A stretch of DNA of 55,363 bases from Aeromonas salmonicida subsp. salmonicida (lineage in GTDB: Bacteria; Pseudomonadota; Gammaproteobacteria; Enterobacterales; Aeromonadaceae). Position 1 is the first letter of the stretch. Each line of letters begins with the position of its first letter. Below, piece by piece: positions 25,213 to 32,868 of this stretch. The notes below the pieces were generated by a model. It worked only from the letters and a program-made list of their open reading frames with translations. It ran no database searches and had not been told where the DNA came from. The stretch spans positions 1 through 55,363 of the forward strand of contig NZ_LSGW01000093.1 of the NCBI RefSeq assembly GCF_001643305.1, written 5' to 3'. Both the position numbers and the translations under genes were made by a program.

Positions 25213-26451
25213 TCAACCCGGCTCGGCACAGCTCGCCAGACGCTGGCGTCGATCGGCCCGTTTGCGCAGACCGTAGAAACCGATGGCACAGATCACACCT
25301 GAGAGGGCAGCCAGATAGAAGGGCCACTCTGTCCCTGCCAGCAGCACCAGACTGCCCACCAGCACAGCCAGGATCTCGCTGCCTACCGCCAGACCACGGT
25401 AGATCCCCATCGCCTGCCCCTGCTGCTCGGCATGACTGCGGTTGGAGACGGCTACCGAGGTCGCCAGTTCCCCCAGGCTCATGCCGATCCCTACTGGAAT
25501 GAAGGTTAGTGCCAACCCCCACCAGTGGTCCGGCAGCACAAACATCAGCATGCCCGCCGCCATCACCAGATGGCCGACGACCCCCAGGCTGCTGCCACGC
25601 CAGTGGCGAGCAAGGCGGGATCCCAGCCAGGATCCCAGCATCATGGGCACGCTCACCAGCACGGCCGCCTGTGCCAGCTGTACCGGATCCCAGGCCAGCC
25701 GCTCCACCAGCCAGACGTTGAAGTAGGTGAAGTAAAGCTGCACCGCGCCGTAGCTGAGCAGGGTCAGCACGAAATAGGGCAACAGAGCCGGTTGCAGCAA
25801 GAGCTGACGGGAAGAGAGCGACGGCGCCTGCTGGCTGGGGGCAACCGGGGCCTTGTTGGGCAACAACCAGAGCACCAGCAGCAAGTTGACCAGGGTCATG
25901 GCCACCGCCAGCCAGGCGGCCAGGCTGTAATCTCCCGATACCACGGCGGCATAGCCTCCTATCATGGGGCCAAGCACCCAGCCCAGGTTCATGCCGATGT
26001 TGATCCAGGCGAAGCTGCGGGCCTTGGTCTTGGTGGTGCTCATGTCAGCCGCCATCGCCTGCACTATGGCGATATCCCCGTTGAAAAAGCCCTCCACCAC
26101 CCGGCTCAACAACAACAGTGGCAAGGATCGCCATGCGATCCCCAACGCCATCAGGGCATAACCGACCAGCACGCCAACCAGACAGACTGTCAGGATCGGC
26201 TTGCGGCCGTGGCGATCGGAAAGCCGTCCCAGCCAGGGGGATCCCACCAGCTGAAACAGCGGATAAAGCCCCATAATAACACCCAGCCACACCTTGCGAC
26301 TCCAGTCAGACGCCTCTGGTGTCAGCATACCCTGCGCCGGATCCAGCATCAGTGGCGCCAGCACGGGCGAGGGCAGGCTGAAACCCGCCACCGCCAGCGT
26401 CACCGTCATCACCAATACCCAGAGGGTCGCCTGCCCCTTGATCCCTTCCAT
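25213..26451 (-). CDS. MFS drug/metabolite exporter (DHA1-like)
   Basis: About 412 residues from MEGIKGQATLWVLVMTVTL, with TGAGG upstream. Twelve membrane segments are predicted. Motif A is GRLSDRHGRKPILTVCL between TM2 and TM3, and the TM5 motif C-like stretch is NIGMNLGWVLGPMIGGYAA, which marks an antiporter of the drug/H+ type. It is divergent from a cysteine-containing winged-helix regulator, with an inverted repeat right before the exporter start, so the regulator probably controls it. Substrate unknown. Confidence 0.85.
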   Translation of the reverse strand: MEGIKGQATLWVLVMTVTLAVAGFSLPSPVLAPLMLDPAQGMLTPEASDWSRKVWLGVIMGLYPLFQLVGSPWLGRLSDRHGRKPILTVCLVGVLVGYALMALGIAWRSLPLLLLSRVVEGFFNGDIAIVQAMAADMSTTKTKARSFAWINIGMNLGWVLGPMIGGYAAVVSGDYSLAAWLAVAMTLVNLLLVLWLLPNKAPVAPSQQAPSLSSRQLLLQPALLPYFVLTLLSYGAVQLYFTYFNVWLVERLAWDPVQLAQAAVLVSVPMMLGSWLGSRLARHWRGSSLGVVGHLVMAAGMLMFVLPDHWWGLALTFIPVGIGMSLGELATSVAVSNRSHAEQQGQAMGIYRGLAVGSEILAVLVGSLVLLAGTEWPFYLAALSGVICAIGFYGLRKRADRRQRLASCAEPG

Positions 26452-26462
26452 GTCAGCCTCAT

Positions 26463-26486
26463 TAAATAAAGTTATTGGTTTATTTA
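26463..26486. promoter_or_regulatory. Inverted repeat operator candidate between MFS gene and regulator
   Basis: TAAATAAA (26463-26470), 8-bp spacer, TTTATTTA (26479-26486), just upstream of the MFS ribosome site. Position and symmetry suit a repressor-binding site, although AT-rich repeats arise easily by chance. Confidence 0.4.
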
Positions 26487-26634
26487 TACTGAGCAAGGCG
26501 CATTATTAAGTAAAGTGAATTGTTGATTTAAAAACGGCCGCTATCCATAATGATCCCATGAACATCCGTACTGACAAGATCCTCTTCCGATACCCTGAAT
26601 CCTTGGCGTACCTGTCGATAACGGGAAGCCCTCA

Positions 26635-27258
26635 ATGAACGCCAGCACCGACAAGATACTGTTTCTGCTCAAGAGTCACGGCCCCCAGAGCGCAGCCGCG
26701 CTGGGGGAGCAGTTGCAGATGACCTCCATGGGCGCCCGCCAGCATCTGATCGCGCTGGAATCCGACGGCTGGGTGGGTTTTAGCGATGAAACGCGCGGCC
26801 GTGGCCGCCCCGTGCGCCTGTGGCATCTGACCGAACAGGCCTGGCAGCGCTTCCCCGATACCCACAGCGAACTGACCTTGCAGCTTATCGACAATATCCA
26901 GCAGCTGTTTGGCGAGGTGGGCATGGAGCGACTGATCCAGCAGCGTGAGCAGCAACAGCTGGGCCGTTATCAGGCACAGCTGACCCAGCCTACGCTGGCA
27001 GACAGGCTGGCCACGTTGAAAGAGCAGCGCACGCGAGAGGGCTATATGGCAGATATGCGCCAGGAGGAGGACGGCAGCTGGTTGCTATGGGAGAGCCACT
27101 GCCCCATCTGCGCCGCGGCGCGGGCCTGTCGGGGCTTTTGTCGCAGCGAGCTGGAGATGTTTCGCCAGTTGCTGGCACCGGCCAGGGTGGAGCGGGAACA
27201 ATACCTGCTGGACGGGGATCACCGCTGCCTCTACCGCATCACGCCGCCGACCCCGTGA
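26635..27258 (+). CDS. Winged-helix regulator with C-terminal cysteine cluster (COG2345/SufR-like)
   Basis: 207 residues. N-terminal winged helix (about 5-62: ILFLLKSHGPQSAAALGEQLQMTSMGARQHLIALESDGWVG ... RGRGRPVRLWHLT), then a helical linker, then a cysteine cluster C156-P-I-C159, C165 and C169 (SHCPICAAARACRGFC). This matches the layout of COG2345 regulators such as SufR that carry a labile Fe-S cluster. It probably senses redox state or iron and represses the divergent MFS exporter; the link is an inference from position and from the inverted repeat in the gap. Confidence 0.75.
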   Translation: MNASTDKILFLLKSHGPQSAAALGEQLQMTSMGARQHLIALESDGWVGFSDETRGRGRPVRLWHLTEQAWQRFPDTHSELTLQLIDNIQQLFGEVGMERLIQQREQQQLGRYQAQLTQPTLADRLATLKEQRTREGYMADMRQEEDGSWLLWESHCPICAAARACRGFCRSELEMFRQLLAPARVEREQYLLDGDHRCLYRITPPTP

Positions 27259-27275
27259 TCGCCGAATGCCAGAAA

Positions 27276-27309
27276 CAACAAAGCAGGCGCCGGGATGCCT
27301 GCTTTGTTG
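27276..27309. terminator. Strong hairpin after the cysteine-cluster regulator
   Basis: CAACAAAGCAGGC and GCCTGCTTTGTTG form a perfect 13-bp stem with an 8-base loop, 17 bp after the stop. The T-tail is interrupted on both strands, so termination may be moderate. It could also end a minus-strand transcript coming from 27.5 kb. Confidence 0.7.
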
Positions 27310-27312
27310 CCT

Positions 27313-27566
27313 TCGGGGAGGAGGTGCTCTCGTTCCAGCCCGTCGTTTCCCGATAAGGTCGGACGGCTGATGGGGTGTGTGACCCGGTAAGGTCCTTCAC
27401 CACAGAGACCGGGTTGGGTATCTGTCTTGCCACCGGAAGATGCAACCATAGTATCCCTCCCGGTGCGGTGAGTGGTTGCGAAGTAGCATGCATTTTCAGT
27501 TGTTTTTGCAATAGTTCACCCTTAATCTAGGAAAAGTGAATTAATAATTGCAACGAGGAACGGAGA
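27313..27566. other. Structured gap before the Lrp-type gene
   Basis: This stretch is rich in inverted repeats: ACCCGGT (27382-27388) with ACCGGGT (27408-27414), GCAACC with GGTTGC, and CACCGG with CCGGTG a little further on. On the minus strand a 72-codon frame (27231-27449) begins after GGGAGGGATACT, a good ribosome site, but its protein resembles no family and it runs through the hairpin at 27276-27309. It may hold a small RNA or the lrp leader. The last 60 bp are AT-rich and probably hold the promoter of the next gene. Confidence 0.35.
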
Positions 27567-28043
27567 ATGCTGAAACTTGATCGCATAGACAGGCATATTC
27601 TGGAGTTGATGCAGGAGAATGGCCGCATCAGCAACCTGGAGCTGGCCGAGCTGGTCGGGCTCTCCCCCTCCCCCTGCTCCCGCCGGGTCAAGGCGCTGGA
27701 GGATGCCGGTCTCATCGATACCCACGTCACCCTGCTCAACGCCCGCCAGCTGGGACTCACCCTCACCGCTTATATCCATATCTCCATGGACAGACACACG
27801 CCGGAACGGTTCGAGAACTTCGACAAGGCCATCAAGGAGCTGCCCGAAGTGCTGGAGTGCGACCTCATCACGGGCAACGATGCCGACTATCAGCTCAAGG
27901 TAGTGGTGCGGGACATGGAGCACTACCAGCACTTCCTGCTGGACAAGCTGACCCACATACCGGGCGTGACCGGCGTCCGTTCCAGCTTCGTGCTGCGCCG
28001 CATCAAGCACAAGACGGCACTGCCGCTGAACCATCTGGGGTAA
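27567..28043 (+). CDS. Lrp/AsnC-family transcriptional regulator
   Basis: 158 residues. Helix-turn-helix at the N-terminus (LDRIDRHILELMQENGRISNLELAELVGLSPSPCSRRVKALEDAGLI) and a C-terminal RAM/ligand-binding domain (LECDLITGNDADYQLKVVVRDMEHYQHFLLDKLTHIPGVTGVRSSFVLRRIK). It belongs to the Lrp-like group that responds to amino acids. CGAGGAACGGAG precedes the ATG. There is no adjacent target gene, and it ends in a strong terminator, so it is a free-standing regulator. It is not global Lrp, which is longer at its N-terminus and more conserved. Confidence 0.9.
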   Translation: MLKLDRIDRHILELMQENGRISNLELAELVGLSPSPCSRRVKALEDAGLIDTHVTLLNARQLGLTLTAYIHISMDRHTPERFENFDKAIKELPEVLECDLITGNDADYQLKVVVRDMEHYQHFLLDKLTHIPGVTGVRSSFVLRRIKHKTALPLNHLG

Positions 28044-28117
28044 GGGATCAGCATGCTGCCATGTGTCCACCTCGACACGCGAGGTGAGGCGGATTGGAGC
28101 ATGAGAGACCCCTGACG

Positions 28118-28150
28118 AAGAGAGGAGGCCCCGGGGCCTCCTCTCTTTAT
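28118..28150. terminator. Strong terminator after the Lrp-type gene
   Basis: A perfect 30-bp palindrome (AAGAGAGGAGGCCCC and its complement), ending in TTTATT. Confidence 0.85.
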
Positions 28151-28210
28151 TGATTGCTATCTATTGGCACTCGCTCATGTAGCGACCCAGTGCCCTGATA
28201 CGGAGTCTGA

Positions 28211-28528
28211 TCAGACCGCGACCTGGCTGACATCCTGCACCTGCAGCAGCCAACCAGCCTGCTCCTGCTGGGGTTCACCGCTCACCCGCAATCGCTCACC
28301 GGTCGGTATCCACTGCCCCTCGGGCAGGGAGACCAGCAGACTCTCGCTGCCATTGTCGAACAGCCAGCGATCTTCCCCCAGCGACTCGATCAGATAACCT
28401 TCCATCTCCACTCTGGACTCGGCTTGCCAGGAAGGCGCAACGGAATCACGGCTCTCGATGAAATCCCCCTGAACACCAAAACTGGCTAGCCCCCACAGAA
28501 TGGAGAGCCCGACCAAAGATGTTTGCAT
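28211..28528 (-). CDS. Small secreted protein, possible BOF (OB-fold) type
   Basis: 105 residues from MQTSLVGLSILWGLASFGVQGDF, with AGAGGAGAGACAAG before the ATG. The N-terminus is a signal-peptide-like hydrophobic segment. The remainder (MEGYLIESLGEDRWLFDNGSESLLVSLPEGQWIPTGERLRVSGEPQQEQAGWLLQVQDV) has the strand pattern of the small bacterial OB-fold (YgiW/YdeI-like) proteins, which bind ligands in the periplasm. The family call is tentative. It probably forms a unit with neither neighbour, since the next gene upstream ends in its own terminator. Confidence 0.6.
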   Translation of the reverse strand: MQTSLVGLSILWGLASFGVQGDFIESRDSVAPSWQAESRVEMEGYLIESLGEDRWLFDNGSESLLVSLPEGQWIPTGERLRVSGEPQQEQAGWLLQVQDVSQVAV

Positions 28529-28621
28529 CTTGTCTCTCCTCTTTTGGAACTGTGGAGCCAGTATGGGAAGAGAAGCGTGAGCACACCATGAACAAGGTGG
28601 CAAAGTGCAGGCGAGATCGCG

Positions 28622-28646
28622 AAAAAAACCGGCCAATGGGCCGGTT
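28622..28646 (-). terminator. Terminator of the DUF3761 lipoprotein gene
   Basis: AACCGGCC-CATT-GGCCGGTT followed by seven T on the minus strand. Confidence 0.85.
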
Positions 28647-28673
28647 GTGTCATTTTATGGCGCCGAGATCACA

Positions 28674-28901
28674 CTATTTGGCGGCTTCCTCTGCCATCCG
28701 GGCCGCTCTTGGCTTATTCGTCCACATGGCAACGCCTCTATGATCTGCGCAGATCCCCTCTTCGATCACGGCACGTACCCGGGTGCCATCCTTGCAGATG
28801 GCCTGCCAGGCATCGGCATCATCGATCGCCATCGAAGGAGAGCGAGAACCTGTGCTGCAGGCGCTCAGCAACAGGGCAAACAGGGGCAACAGTATTTTCA
28901 T
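28674..28901 (-). CDS. Small DUF3761-like lipoprotein
   Basis: 75 residues from MKILLPLFALLLSACSTGS; LSAC is a lipobox, with Cys15 lipidated. The mature part ICKDGTRVRAVIEEGICADHRGVAMWTNK matches the short DUF3761 pattern (CKDGT ... G.C..H.GVA.W), with two cysteines likely disulfide-bonded. Function unknown. It is followed by a strong terminator and lies downstream of ohrR on the same strand (gap about 34 bp), so it may be read through from ohrR. Confidence 0.72.
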   Translation of the reverse strand: MKILLPLFALLLSACSTGSRSPSMAIDDADAWQAICKDGTRVRAVIEEGICADHRGVAMWTNKPRAARMAEEAAK

Positions 28902-28935
28902 GGGGTGGATCCTCAGCTGTATGGGTCGGCCGAAC

Positions 28936-29361
28936 TCAGCGCCCCAGCTGCGCCGAAATGCGATCGCAGAGCTGCTTGAGCTGGGCCAGTTCAGCATCGG
29001 CCAGATCCACCTGATTGCGCAAGTTGTCTGCCAGGCAACACGCTTTGACCTCCCGTTGCAGCTGGCGCCCCGCTTCGGTCAGGCAGATGCATTTTTGCCG
29101 CTCGTCCTCGCTGGAGACGGTGCGGGTCAGCCAACCCTTGCTCTCCAGCCGCTTGACGATGGGGGTCAGAGTGCCCGCATCCAGCCCAGTCTCCTGACCA
29201 ATCTCCTTGAGGCTGACCTCATCCCGCGCCCACAGCGACAACATCACCAGATACTGGGTATAGGTCAGGTCCAATTTGTCCAGCAGCGGCCGATAGGCGC
29301 GCATCACGGCGTTGGAGGCGCTGTAGAGGGCAAAACAGACCTGCTTTTTCAATTCACTCAT
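28936..29361 (-). CDS. ohrR: Organic-peroxide-sensing MarR-family repressor OhrR
   Basis: 141 residues. The N-terminal VCFALYSASNAVMRAYRPLLDKLDLTYTQYLVMLSLW places Cys9 at the reactive cysteine position of OhrR, with the conserved tyrosines. The winged helix is SLKEIGQETGLDAGTLTPIVKRLESKGWLTRTVSSEDERQKCICLTEAG. Oxidation of the cysteine by organic hydroperoxides releases the repressor from DNA. It is divergent from ohr, with a symmetrical site in the gap, the classic arrangement. A second cysteine (in KACCLADN) suits the two-cysteine class. Confidence 0.92.
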   Translation of the reverse strand: MSELKKQVCFALYSASNAVMRAYRPLLDKLDLTYTQYLVMLSLWARDEVSLKEIGQETGLDAGTLTPIVKRLESKGWLTRTVSSEDERQKCICLTEAGRQLQREVKACCLADNLRNQVDLADAELAQLKQLCDRISAQLGR

Positions 29362-29417
29362 GGGGGCACCTCATTGGCAAGTGGGGCCAGTATACCCCAG
29401 CAAGGTGGAGGGAAAAA

Positions 29418-29440
29418 TGATTTGCACACAAAACAAATCA
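29418..29440. promoter_or_regulatory. Candidate OhrR operator
   Basis: TGATTTG, 9-bp spacer, CAAATCA, centred 23 bp before the ohr start and 68 bp before ohrR. It is AT-rich and symmetrical, as expected for a MarR-family dimer. Confidence 0.55.
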
Positions 29441-29451
29441 GAGCACCCGAC

Positions 29452-29898
29452 GTGAAAACACTCTATCGCACACAGGCCATCGCCCAGGCAGGCCGCAACG
29501 GCGAAGTTCACACCCTGGACAACAGCCTGCAACTGGCACTGGCCCTGCCAACCGCCCTCGGCGGCAACGGCAAGGGCAACAATCCGGAGCAACTGCTGGC
29601 CGCTGGCTACGCCGCCTGTTTCTCCAACGCCCTGATCCACGTGGCCCAGAAACTCGGCGCACCCATCACCAGCGCGCCGGTCACGGCCAGCGTCGAGTTG
29701 CTGGCACTGGCCGATGGCCGCTTCAACTTTGCCATCACGCTGGACGTGGCGCTCGCCGCAGCGCAGCCTGAACAGATGGCGCAGGCCGAGCAGCTAGTGC
29801 GGCTGGCCCACCAGACCTGCCCCTTCTCAAATGCCATTCGGGGCAATGTCGTCACCCGCCTGCGGCTAAACGATATCGAACTGGAGGAAAAACAATGA
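29452..29898 (+). CDS. ohr: Organic hydroperoxide resistance protein Ohr
   Basis: About 148 residues from a GTG start (VKTLYRTQAIAQAGRNG); the open frame begins far upstream but matches Ohr only from here. The two catalytic cysteines lie in AAGYAACFSNAL and AHQTCPFSNAIRGN, both in the expected Ohr/OsmC contexts. It is a cytoplasmic thiol peroxidase that reduces organic hydroperoxides using lipoylated proteins. It is divergent from ohrR, and its stop overlaps the next start (ATGA), so ohr and curA form an operon. Confidence 0.92.
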   Translation: MKTLYRTQAIAQAGRNGEVHTLDNSLQLALALPTALGGNGKGNNPEQLLAAGYAACFSNALIHVAQKLGAPITSAPVTASVELLALADGRFNFAITLDVALAAAQPEQMAQAEQLVRLAHQTCPFSNAIRGNVVTRLRLNDIELEEKQ

Positions 29899-30899
29899 GT
29901 CTGCTCAGTCATCAAATCCAGCTGCTGCGCCGCCCGGTCGGTATGCCCAGTCAGGACGATTTCATCCAGGCCGAGGTCGCGCTGCCCGAGTTACAGGAAG
30001 GGGAAGTGCTGGTCGCCAACCAATGGCTGTCAGTGGACCCCTACATGCACGGTCGCATGACAGAGGCCAAGAGCTATGTACCGCCCTTTGCCCTGCACAG
30101 TGCGCTCGATGGCGGTGCCATCGGTACTGTGCAGGACTCGCGCCATCCCGACTTTGCTGTTGGTGATCGGGTGAGCAGCATGCTGGGCTGGCGCGATAGC
30201 CTGGTCGCCAAGGCCGAACAGCTGACTCGCCTGCCCGACACAACACTGCCAGCCCAGTTATTCTTGGGAGCCCTCGGCATGCCGGGCATGACCGCCTGGG
30301 TCGGGCTCAACCGCATCGCCAAGCTGCAAGCCGGCGAAACCGTGCTGGTGTCGGCGGCCTCCGGCGCGGTCGGATCCATGGTGGTGCAACTCGCCAAGCG
30401 GGCGGGGGCCAGAGTGATCGGTTCCACCGGCTCGGCCGACAAGGTCGCCTACCTCAAGACGCTGGGGGCTGACGAGGTGATCAACTACCGTGAAACCCCG
30501 GATCTCGATGCCGAGCTGACGCGACTCGCCCCGGAAGGCATCAAGGTCTACTTCGAGAACGTGGGCGGCGCCATGCTGGATGCAGCTCTCAACAACATGG
30601 CGGTACACGGTCGCATAGTGCTGTGTGGCCTCATTGAGCAGTACAACAGCAAGGGCGAGGCGAGCGGCCCGCGCAACCTCTCTCAGGTGATCCGCAAACG
30701 CCTCACCATGCAGGGGCTTATCGTGTCTGATCACTGGCAGCACTACGGCGAGTTTCTGGCCGAGGTGATCCCGGCATTCGAGGCCGGTGCACTGCAAGCC
30801 GAGGAGACCATCTATCAGGGGCTGGCCAGCATGCCGCAGGCCTTTATCGGTCTGTTCGAAGGACGCAATACTGGCAAGATGCTGGTCAAGCTGGACTAA
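29895..30899 (+). CDS. curA: NADPH-dependent oxidoreductase, CurA/leukotriene-B4-dehydrogenase type
   Basis: 334 residues (E. coli CurA 345). Zinc-free medium-chain reductase: N-terminal QWLSVDPYMHGRMTEAKSYVPPFALH, GALGMPGMTAWVGL, Rossmann motif SAASGAVGSMVVQLAKRAGARVIGSTGS, then VYFENVGGAMLDAAL and IVLCGLIEQYN. It reduces alpha,beta-unsaturated carbonyls with NADPH. It overlaps ohr by 4 bp, which ties it to clearance of lipid-peroxide breakdown products such as enals (inference from the operon). Confidence 0.9.
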   Translation: MSLLSHQIQLLRRPVGMPSQDDFIQAEVALPELQEGEVLVANQWLSVDPYMHGRMTEAKSYVPPFALHSALDGGAIGTVQDSRHPDFAVGDRVSSMLGWRDSLVAKAEQLTRLPDTTLPAQLFLGALGMPGMTAWVGLNRIAKLQAGETVLVSAASGAVGSMVVQLAKRAGARVIGSTGSADKVAYLKTLGADEVINYRETPDLDAELTRLAPEGIKVYFENVGGAMLDAALNNMAVHGRIVLCGLIEQYNSKGEASGPRNLSQVIRKRLTMQGLIVSDHWQHYGEFLAEVIPAFEAGALQAEETIYQGLASMPQAFIGLFEGRNTGKMLVKLD

Positions 30900-30940
30900 G
30901 TCACCGGACTGGACCATCACACAGCCAGCAACTTGCATGA

Positions 30941-30974
30941 CGGGCCCAACCGACCTAAGGTGGGCCCGTTTTTA
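30941..30974 (+). terminator. Terminator of the ohr-curA operon
   Basis: CGGGCCCA ... TGGGCCCG stem followed by TTTTTAT, about 40 bp after the curA stop. Confidence 0.85.
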
Positions 30975-30993
30975 TGGTGCAATCCCGTTTCGA

Positions 30994-31063
30994 CAAGGAG
31001 CCTCGCATATGTCCACTCTCTACCCCCACGTCGGTGGTCGATGACAGTGTTATCTTGACCAAC
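30994..31063 (+). repeat. Broken tandem copy of the NUDIX gene 5' end
   Basis: The ribosome site and first codons of the NUDIX gene (aaggagcctcgtatATG, then STLYPRVGVGVILTN) occur once more 92 bp upstream with about 90% identity: ATG at 31009, MSTLYPHVGGR, then a stop caused by a small insertion, and the GTTATC-TTGACCAAC block. It is a degenerate partial tandem duplication. Translation from the first copy would yield only about 11 residues. Confidence 0.85.
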
Positions 31064-31100
31064 CCGTTTGTCCCACCTAATCACGCAAGGAGCCTCGTAT

Positions 31101-31544
31101 ATGTCTACTCTCTACCCCCGCGTCGGTGTCGGCGTTATCCTGACCAACAGTCAGGGCCAGGTGCTGCTTGGCAAGCGCAAGGGCAGCCATGCCCCCTACT
31201 GGTCCATCGCAGGCGGCCATCTGGAACTGGGGGAGAGCTTCGAGTCAGCGGCGATCCGGGAAGTGGCGGAGGAGACCGGCTTTGTCATCACGGCGCCCAA
31301 CGTCATCGCCGTCACCAACAACCTGGAGACCTGGCGCGAGAGCGGGTTGCACTACATCTCCGTCACCCTGCTGGCCCGGGTGGAAGGCGAGCCGCAACTG
31401 CTGGAGCCGGAAAAATGCGAGGGCTGGATATGGTGTGATCCCCGCAACCTGCCAGAGCCCCACTTCGATGCCAGTCGCCAATCGATAGCCTGCTGGCTTG
31501 CCGGTCGTTGCTATCTGCCACAACCAGGCCAGCCGACAGAGTGA
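31101..31544 (+). CDS. NUDIX hydrolase (nucleotide triphosphate type)
   Basis: 147 residues from MSTLYPRVGVGVILTNSQGQVLLGKRKGSH, with AAGGAG ten bases upstream. The Nudix box is GGHLELGESFESAAIREVAEETGF (G-x5-E-x7-REVxEE). Length and the N-terminal RVGVGVILTN resemble NUDT15/MutT-like nucleotide pyrophosphatases. It hydrolyses a nucleoside diphosphate-linked substrate, probably a modified dNTP. Its 5' end is duplicated just upstream, so the broken first copy may influence translation of this gene. Confidence 0.85.
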   Translation: MSTLYPRVGVGVILTNSQGQVLLGKRKGSHAPYWSIAGGHLELGESFESAAIREVAEETGFVITAPNVIAVTNNLETWRESGLHYISVTLLARVEGEPQLLEPEKCEGWIWCDPRNLPEPHFDASRQSIACWLAGRCYLPQPGQPTE

Positions 31545-31569
31545 CCATGGCCTGCCATCAGCCCCCTGA

Positions 31570-31600
31570 TTTGTCATAAAAAAGTCACTACTTTGTCATA
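31570..31600 (+). promoter_or_regulatory. Two direct repeats TTTGTCATA upstream of chrA
   Basis: Exact 9-mers at 31570-31578 and 31592-31600 repeat with a 22-bp period, two helical turns, 43 bp before the chrA start. They could be a regulator site overlapping the promoter. Confidence 0.4.
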
Positions 31601-31642
31601 TCATCCCAACCGGCTCGACAAGGACAACAAGGGAGTGATGAC

Positions 31643-32797
31643 ATGGGGCAGGTATTCATTCAATTTCTATGGCTGGGCTGTGTCAGCTTCGGTGGGCCCG
31701 CCGCCCATATCGGCTATTTCCAGCGCACCTTCGTCGAGCGACTGGGCTGGCTGAGTCAGGCCGAGTTTGCCCAGCTGCTGGCCCTGTGCCAATTGCTGCC
31801 GGGCCCCGCGTCCAGCCAGCTCGGCTTTGCCATCGGGCGCCACCGGGCCGGCCTGACGGGGGCGCTGGCCGCCTTTGTCGGCTTTACCCTGCCCTCTTTC
31901 CTGCTGTTGCTGGCCGCTGCCATCGGTCTGGGGCAGCTGACCGCCAATGTATGGCTGGAAGCCGCCCTGCACGGCCTCAAGCTGTTGGCACTGGTGGTGG
32001 TGGCGGATGCGGTGCTCACCATGATCCGACAGTTCTGCAAGACACAGTTGCAACAAGGCGTCATGGTGGCCACCGCCGCAGTACTCTGGTGGCAACCTGG
32101 GCTCTTGACCCAGCTAGGCCTCTTGCTCGGCGCCGCCCTGCTCTGTGCCCGGTTCAGTGCGCAGCAACCGGCAACGCCGATCTCATCGCAGCCTCACCCC
32201 CCTGTTGCCCACCCGCCCCACTGGCCTGCCTTGATCCTGTTTGCGCTGCTGTTTATCGGCCTGCCACTGCTGGCTCACGGCTCCGTCAGCAGCCTTGTCG
32301 CCGATTTCTATCAGGCGGGCAGCCTGGTATTCGGTGGCGGCCACGTGGTGCTGCCCCTGTTGCAGGAGAGCGTGGGCCATACCCTCACTCAACAACAGTT
32401 CCTGACCGGCTACAGTCTGGCCCAGCTGGTGCCCGGCCCCATGTTCACGCTGGCAAGCTACCTTGGTGCCCAGTTGCTGCCAGCGACACCACTGCTTGGC
32501 GCCCTGCTGGCAACCCTAGCGCTGTTCCTGCCGGGCTTTCTGCTGCTGTGGGCCCTGGGACCAAGCTGGCAGAGCTGGCTGGCCCGCCCCCGGCTGGCAG
32601 GTGCAGTGACAGGGATCAATGCCGCCGTGGTGGGGCTGCTGCTGGCCGCCCTCTACCAGCCGGTATGGCTGGGCGCCGTGCAGGCCCCTAGCGATCTCGC
32701 ACTCGCCGCCATCGGCTTCTATCTGTTGCGCGTCTTGAAGCTGCCCATTCTGGCCCTTGCGGGACTGCTGGTCGGCGCCGCCATGCTGCTGGCCTGA
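31643..32797 (+). CDS. chrA: Chromate transporter family protein
   Basis: 384 residues in the usual two-domain CHR layout. The first half begins FLWLGCVSFGGPAAHIGYFQRTFVERLGWLSQAEFAQLLALCQLLPGPASSQLGFAIG; the second repeats the pattern with FYQAGSLVFGGGHVVLPLLQESVG ... GYSLAQLVPGPMFTLASYLG. About ten membrane segments are predicted. Such proteins export chromate or, in many genomes, another oxyanion. GGGAG precedes the ATG, and a terminator follows. No chromate regulator (ChrB) is adjacent, so the physiological substrate is open. Confidence 0.9.
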   Translation: MGQVFIQFLWLGCVSFGGPAAHIGYFQRTFVERLGWLSQAEFAQLLALCQLLPGPASSQLGFAIGRHRAGLTGALAAFVGFTLPSFLLLLAAAIGLGQLTANVWLEAALHGLKLLALVVVADAVLTMIRQFCKTQLQQGVMVATAAVLWWQPGLLTQLGLLLGAALLCARFSAQQPATPISSQPHPPVAHPPHWPALILFALLFIGLPLLAHGSVSSLVADFYQAGSLVFGGGHVVLPLLQESVGHTLTQQQFLTGYSLAQLVPGPMFTLASYLGAQLLPATPLLGALLATLALFLPGFLLLWALGPSWQSWLARPRLAGAVTGINAAVVGLLLAALYQPVWLGAVQAPSDLALAAIGFYLLRVLKLPILALAGLLVGAAMLLA

Positions 32798-32819
32798 TGC
32801 CGCGATTTGAGTAAACTGG

Positions 32820-32846
32820 AAGGCCCCGTCAGGGGCCTTTCTTATT
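32820..32846 (+). terminator. Terminator of chrA
   Basis: AAGGCCCC-GTCA-GGGGCCTT followed by TCTTATT. Confidence 0.8.
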
Positions 32847-32868
32847 CATGTGACGGCAAGGAGCCAGG

